Shown here piece after piece: positions 60,282 through 64,000 of a stretch of 64,000 bases of DNA. The translations under genes were made by a program, and so were the position numbers. The notes below the pieces were generated by a model. It did not search any database. It was not told the origin of the DNA and was given only the letters and a program-made list of their open reading frames with translations. The DNA comes from Limosilactobacillus pulli (lineage in GTDB: Bacteria; Bacillota; Bacilli; Lactobacillales; Lactobacillaceae). Each line of letters opens with the position of its first letter. Position 1 is the stretch's first letter. The stretch is from positions 13,745 through 77,744 of the forward strand of contig NZ_CANCWQ010000008.1 in assembly GCF_947381555.1 (NCBI RefSeq), given 5' to 3'.

Positions 60282-60668
60282 TCAGCCATTTTGCTTATGG
60301 CTTGCACGCATTCCTTGCCAGCCACGCTTGAGTTTTTGCGTAAACGTCAAGGCGCGGACCATATGCTTGGGATCGACGTGATTGCGAACGGCACGCAGCG
60401 TTGCTTTGGCATCCTTAGCGGCAAAGATAAACTCGCCGTTATGTCGGGTTCGAATCGTAAAGCGTGGAATCCAATGCCCGCCGAATACCAACGAGGCAAT
60501 TACCAAGTCAATCTCATCCCAAGGAATCTGAATAAACTTGCGCACGTCGCGATCATCGTAAAACTCAAAGCCCCGATCGCCAATCATGATCTTGCCATAT
60601 GATACTGGTCCCATAAATGAAGTCCCGTCCGTAACGTATTCAACTTTGGCATTGATTGATTCAACCAT
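60282..60668 (-). CDS. manO: DUF956 protein of the mannose PTS operon (ManO-like)
   Basis: 128 residues, soluble, basic C-terminus. DUF956 proteins are always last in mannose-class PTS operons of lactobacilli and are thought to tune expression or activity. Start ATG 60668 is 10 bases past the IID stop, with AAGGTGAG before it; the GTG at 60677 overlaps that site. Follows manZ directly. Molecular action unknown. Confidence 0.85.
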   Translation of the reverse strand: MVESINAKVEYVTDGTSFMGPVSYGKIMIGDRGFEFYDDRDVRKFIQIPWDEIDLVIASLVFGGHWIPRFTIRTRHNGEFIFAAKDAKATLRAVRNHVDPKHMVRALTFTQKLKRGWQGMRASHKQNG

Positions 60669-60678
60669 TTTTCTCACC

Positions 60679-61608
60679 TTACAGCAGGCCGCAGACGTGA
60701 CCCAAAATACCTAAGACAAACAAGCCAATGATGATGACGATTGGTGAAACCCGCTTTTTAAGCAGCCACATACAAAGGAACGTCAACAGCAGCCCCGCCA
60801 GACCAGGAATCAATTGGTCCAGGTTATCCTGCAGCGTCGTAACCTTGTAGCTGGTCAGCGACAGTCCTTTACCCATATTCCACTCAGTCAATACTTTTTG
60901 AACTGAGTGCATGTTGTTTGGCAGACTGCTCCAGTCAATGTAGGCACCTTTTTGCAATGGGGTCTTAGAAACCACTGGCGTAAACTTGATCGTAACCCAA
61001 CGCTCAATCAGGGTTCCTAAGATAAACATCCCCATCATGGCCGCGCCACGCGTTACTTTTTGCAGCAAGCCACCTGAAACGTCATCGGTGATCTTAGAAC
61101 CGGCATGATAGCCAAATTCCTGCGTGTACCACATAAAGGCAATCCGCAATGCGTTCCAGATCAAGAAGAACAGGATTGGACCAACGACATTGCCTGAGAT
61201 CGCCATTGAGGCCCCCAGACCGGCAATAATTGGCCGCGCCGTGTACCAGAACACTGGGTCACCGACACCGGCCAGTGGTCCCATCATCCCGACCTTAACA
61301 CCGGAAATGGCAACGTCATCAACGGCTGCCCCATTGGCCTTGTCTTCTTCAAGAGCCAGGGTAACCCCGATAATTGGCGAGGCCAGATATGGGTGGGTGT
61401 TAAAGAATTCCAAGTGCCGCTTCAGTGCCGCTGCCTGATCATCTTTGTTCTTGTAAAGCTTCTTGATGGCAGGAATCATTGCATAAGCATACCCACCATT
61501 TTGCATACGTTCATAGTTCCATGATCCTTGGATGAACGTTGAGCGCCAGCAGACGTCCCAGCGATCACGCTTGGATAATTTAATCTTGTTTTCCTTCTTA
61601 TCTGCCAT
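60679..61608 (-). CDS. manZ: Mannose PTS, EIID subunit
   Basis: 309 residues; membrane-bound IID protein pairing with IIC for mannose/glucose translocation. FIQGSWNYERMQNGGYAYAMIPAIKKLY, MGPLAGVGDPVFWYTARPI and the last hydrophobic helix (VIIIGLFVLGILGHVCGLL) mark the EII-Man/Fru/Sor IID family. Overlap-free, 20 bases after manY. The same complex serves as receptor for class IIa bacteriocins. Confidence 0.92.
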   Translation of the reverse strand: MADKKENKIKLSKRDRWDVCWRSTFIQGSWNYERMQNGGYAYAMIPAIKKLYKNKDDQAAALKRHLEFFNTHPYLASPIIGVTLALEEDKANGAAVDDVAISGVKVGMMGPLAGVGDPVFWYTARPIIAGLGASMAISGNVVGPILFFLIWNALRIAFMWYTQEFGYHAGSKITDDVSGGLLQKVTRGAAMMGMFILGTLIERWVTIKFTPVVSKTPLQKGAYIDWSSLPNNMHSVQKVLTEWNMGKGLSLTSYKVTTLQDNLDQLIPGLAGLLLTFLCMWLLKKRVSPIVIIIGLFVLGILGHVCGLL

Positions 61609-61628
61609 AATCAGTCGCTCCCTTGATT

Positions 61629-62435
61629 TTAATAGTCATCCAAAATATCACCCAATGGATCGCCGGTATCACTGCCTGATCCACCATTGCTGCCAGAACC
61701 GCCCTTGGATTCCAAAGACAGGTACATCAGCGTCAAGGCCAGACCAATGGCACCAATTGCGATCAAGGTAAGCTCAGAAACTGCCGCCAGAGCAAAACCA
61801 ATCATAAAGAATGGCCAAACCTCACGACTGGCAATCATGTTGATAACCATGGCGTAACCAACGGCAACCACCATGCCACCACCGATCGTCATCCCATCAG
61901 TCAACCAAGCAGGCATCGATCCCAAAAAGGCGCGAACGGCACTGGCTGGCACAAACAGCATGGCAGCAGCTGGAATAGCGATCCGCAGCCCTTGCAGACT
62001 AACGGCCAGCATCTGCCACATGTCAACGCCACGGAAGTTTGCTTTGGCGGCTTCTTTGTCCATGATGTGAATAATTGCAACGGAAATCGTCCGTACGATC
62101 ATTGTTAAGAATAAGCCGGCAACCGCCAAAGGAATGGCAACCGCGATTGCAGTCCCAATCTGCTTGATCTGACCACCACTTTGAATAAAAATAATCGTTG
62201 AAGCAACAGCTGCCAAGGCTGCATCTGGAGCAACGGCAGCACCGATGTTGGCCCAGCCCAATGCGATCATCTGCAGCGAACCGCCCAGCATCACGCAGGG
62301 AACCAGATGGCCAGTTACTAAACCAATCAATGTGCAGGCAATCAGTGGCTGGTGGAACTGGAATTCATCCAAGACACCTTCCATACCAGCCAAGAATGCC
62401 ACAATCACAACTAAAATCATTGAAATCGCAGACAT
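61629..62435 (-). CDS. manY: Mannose PTS, EIIC subunit
   Basis: 268 residues of membrane helices; IIC of the mannose family. GLVTGHLVPCVMLGGSLQMIALGWANIGAAVAPDAALAAVAS is the signature stretch, and the tail ends in a Gly/Ser-rich GSGSNGGSGSDTGD linker. ATG 62435 is chosen behind AAGGGG; TTG 62441 is in frame. Middle gene of the operon. Confidence 0.92.
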   Translation of the reverse strand: MSAISMILVVIVAFLAGMEGVLDEFQFHQPLIACTLIGLVTGHLVPCVMLGGSLQMIALGWANIGAAVAPDAALAAVASTIIFIQSGGQIKQIGTAIAVAIPLAVAGLFLTMIVRTISVAIIHIMDKEAAKANFRGVDMWQMLAVSLQGLRIAIPAAAMLFVPASAVRAFLGSMPAWLTDGMTIGGGMVVAVGYAMVINMIASREVWPFFMIGFALAAVSELTLIAIGAIGLALTLMYLSLESKGGSGSNGGSGSDTGDPLGDILDDY

Positions 62436-62447
62436 AATCAAAACCCC

Positions 62448-63449
62448 TTAATTCTTTTGTTCATCGATCAGCTTTTGGGCCTTTTCCAGCAAAGCATCCA
62501 TATCCTCGGCATTGCTGGAAGGTACCTTCTTGACCACGAACTTGATTCCCAGCTGCTTAAGCTTCTTAAAGGTGTCAACATCTTCTTGATTCATGGCCAG
62601 AACCTGGTTGACGTTGACCTTGCCCTCCGAATAAGCCATTGAGCCAATATTGAGCTCTTTAATGCCGACACCGCCTTCAATGACTCGTAAAGCATCCTCA
62701 GGCGTTTCAAACAGCAACATGGCTCGTGTATTGCCGAAGCGCGGATCTTTGTCGACCTTGATCATCTTGGCGATTGGCACCGTATTGGCATGAACGCCGG
62801 TTGGTGCCGCTTGCTTAATCATGTTCTTGCGCAGCTTGTCTTTGGCAACATTATCCGAAACAACGATAATGCGGTTCGGGTTGGTTGCCTTGGTCCAGCC
62901 AGTTGCAACCTGACCATGCAGCAATCGTGAATCAACCCGTGCCAAAACGTATTTAATCTTACCATCGCCGATGACGGTGCCTTCTGGAATCGCACCCTTG
63001 GCAACCGGCTTGGCATTGCTTGGCGCAGCTGGTGCCTTAGTTTTTGGCATCAGCTCTTCTGGCAAGGTCTTGATGCCATCTTTGGCCGTTTCAACGATGT
63101 GGGTGGCAATCTCTCTGGCCGAATTCATAGTCATCCGCGATGCCAAGGCTTCAATAACCATTGGCAAGTTCATGCCCGTTACGATGGCCCATGTATCTTT
63201 ATGCTGTTCAAACAGGCTGGAGGCTTGATTGAATGGCGTACCACCCCACAAGTCAACTAAAAACAAAACCTGTTCTTGATCTGAAAAGTCTTTAATGGCT
63301 TCTTCAAGCTTGGCATGGATATCATCCGGCCCCTCATCCGGTTTTAAAATCACATGTGCCACGTCTTGCTGCTGACCAAAGATCATCTCAGCCGATTGAT
63401 TGATCCCGTCTGCAAAGCCACCATGACTCGTTAATACAATTCCTACCAT
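62448..63449 (-). CDS. manX: Mannose PTS, EIIAB fused subunit
   Basis: 333 residues. IIA domain (about 1-130) with phosphorylated His in LTSHGGFADG (His 9), an Ala/Pro linker (about 140-165: APAAPSNAKPVAKG), and IIB domain (about 170-333) with His in DSRLLHGQVATGW. Phosphate passes HPr-IIA-IIB-sugar. ATG 63449 follows GAGGG; the longer frame to 63473 is not needed. First gene of the operon, with a promoter and cre-like site upstream. Confidence 0.93.
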   Translation of the reverse strand: MVGIVLTSHGGFADGINQSAEMIFGQQQDVAHVILKPDEGPDDIHAKLEEAIKDFSDQEQVLFLVDLWGGTPFNQASSLFEQHKDTWAIVTGMNLPMVIEALASRMTMNSAREIATHIVETAKDGIKTLPEELMPKTKAPAAPSNAKPVAKGAIPEGTVIGDGKIKYVLARVDSRLLHGQVATGWTKATNPNRIIVVSDNVAKDKLRKNMIKQAAPTGVHANTVPIAKMIKVDKDPRFGNTRAMLLFETPEDALRVIEGGVGIKELNIGSMAYSEGKVNVNQVLAMNQEDVDTFKKLKQLGIKFVVKKVPSSNAEDMDALLEKAQKLIDEQKN

Positions 63450-63567
63450 ATGAATCCCTCGTATCACTATCAAATAATTCCAATTGATCTACAGTTTGAC
63501 CACAGCTTATTAAAAGCCTCTGATCTGAAGTAAATATTCATCACTTCCCATCGCAAAATCCCACTTG

Positions 63568-63597
63568 CTTATACTATGTAAGCGTGTTCTTATACAA
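63568..63597 (-). promoter_or_regulatory. man operon promoter with embedded cre-like site
   Basis: Minus strand: TTGTAT (63597-63592), 18-base spacer, TATAAG (63573-63568). Between them TGTAAGCGTGTTCT (63577-63590, plus strand) matches the catabolite response element consensus (TGWAARCGYTWNCW) with one mismatch. CcpA binding there would block RNA polymerase. Confidence 0.6.
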
Positions 63598-63798
63598 TTT
63601 ACCATCTCTGTCTTAATTTGACAATCTTTCATCAAACGTCCAATTAAGTTTAAGATTCTCTAAAGACCCAGTAAATAAGGGATGACGGTTTCTCATTAAT
63701 CTTTAAAAAATATTTTCTGCAATCGGTTGTATTCAAAAAAACATCGATTGCAGTCTTTAGGATTGTATCTTTTGACGTTTTATTCATTACAGTATGCA

Positions 63799-63836
63799 AA
63801 AAGACCATGTTCAAAATTAATTGAACATGGTCTTTA
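63799..63836 (-). terminator. tRNA operon terminator
   Basis: Perfect stem AAAGACCATGTTCAA / TTGAACATGGTCTTT with T tail on the minus strand. Confidence 0.88.
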
Positions 63837-63841
63837 ACAGA

Positions 63842-63917
63842 GGCGGTATGTGGGATTCGAACCCACGCATGTCGGACCCACAAACCGATGTGTTAACCAA
63901 ACTTCACCAATACCGCC
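63842..63917 (-). tRNA. tRNA-His (GTG)
   Basis: Cloverleaf with anticodon GTG in loop TTGTGGG, T-arm GTGGGTTCGAATCCCAC. G at position -1 pairs with C73, the identity element of tRNA-His, so the acceptor is GGCGGTAT/ATACCGCC. CCA is not encoded. Confidence 0.92.
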
Positions 63918-63923
63918 ATAAAG

Positions 63924-64000
63924 TGGAGGAGGGTGGATTCGAACCGCCGAACCCGAAGGAACGGTTTTACAGACCGTCGCGTTTAACCACTTCGCTACTC
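63924..64000 (-). tRNA. tRNA-Tyr (GTA), 5' end cut by window edge
   Basis: Anticodon GTA (loop CTGTAAA), long variable arm stem (CCTTCGGG) typical of class II tRNA-Tyr, T-arm GCGGTTCGAATCCACC-like and acceptor CTCCTCC-A. The first four acceptor bases lie outside the window. Confidence 0.92.

Larger units (their letters stand above)
63450..63841. other. Intergenic region between manX and the tRNA genes
   Basis: Carries the man promoter with cre site and the tRNA terminator (separate entries). From about 63600 to 63798 nothing else is seen; no sigma-54 -24/-12 motif was found. Confidence 0.45.

Noticed and set aside
63450..63700. Sigma-54 (-24/-12) promoter for the mannose PTS
   Set aside because: I looked for GG-N10-GC with the wider consensus and found only GTGG...TTTTGC with wrong spacing.

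Overview
The window is a low-GC Gram-positive chromosome segment from a lactic acid bacterium of the Lactobacillaceae. Limosilactobacillus or a close relative is my best guess, but I cannot name a species from sequence alone. Supporting this are an LPxTG surface exclusion protein, a XerS single recombinase, DUF915, DUF1836, DUF554 and DegV proteins, a bile-salt-hydrolase-family gene, malolactic enzyme with a LysR gene, nucleoside deoxyribosyltransferase, proline iminopeptidase and a ManXYZ-DUF956 PTS. Strong Shine-Dalgarno sites and hairpin-plus-U terminators allow most starts and transcript ends to be set by eye.

Layout. 0-9.4 kb: L-asparaginase (cut by the window edge), xerS, an LPxTG SEC10/PgrA protein, a Cof-type HAD phosphatase, an N-terminally deleted aspartase, and two DUF915 hydrolase paralogues around DegV and DUF1836 genes; the second paralogue has lost its nucleophile. 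9.4-20 kb: YitT, an aldo/keto reductase plus TetM-like GTPase operon, PepI, GNAT, PepSY, choloylglycine hydrolase family, an unknown protein and a large Na+/H+ antiporter. 20-31.7 kb alternates intact metabolic units (glycerate kinase; M20 peptidase plus YfcC transporter; APC permease; MerR-AKR-CMD/cupin operon; AhpD-like gene) with decaying genes. 31.7-36.2 kb: Tag glycosylase, an MFS-nadC operon that looks like pyridine scavenging, and an MBL-fold gene divergent from a TetR gene. 36.2-40.3 kb is another decay zone: an alcohol dehydrogenase stump and a LysR stump flank an IS200/IS605 element with intact tnpB and broken tnpA, followed by DUF554 and a LysR gene with an in-frame stop. 40.4-49 kb: threonine aldolase-YbaK, YjjG, SDR, deoxyribosyltransferase, malolactic enzyme/LysR and an amidase.

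48.85-49.43 kb on the minus strand carries no ORF but many long-range complementary helices, a GNRA-capped hairpin and a 3' T-arm-like hairpin. It lies between an upstream terminator with a TTGACA element and a downstream bidirectional terminator. I interpret it as a large structured noncoding RNA of the ROOL/GOLLD size class, and it is the most unusual item here. A small gene (72 aa) preceded by a perfect inverted repeat sits just upstream.

49.7-64 kb: SDR, RarA, Cof-type HAD and an atypical OmpR-type regulator divergent from phoU. phoU is preceded by three 11-bp-spaced TTTAC(A/G) boxes (Pho box). Then come a 41-bp tandem repeat, a patatin-like lipase, a YfhO membrane glycosyltransferase, a voltage-gated K+ channel, and the mannose PTS operon with a cre-like site inside its promoter. 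tRNA-His and tRNA-Tyr close the window on the minus strand.

Overall: mostly ordinary metabolic and transport genes with heavy pseudogene traffic between 20 and 40 kb, one probable large structured RNA, and several regulatory sites readable from the sequence.
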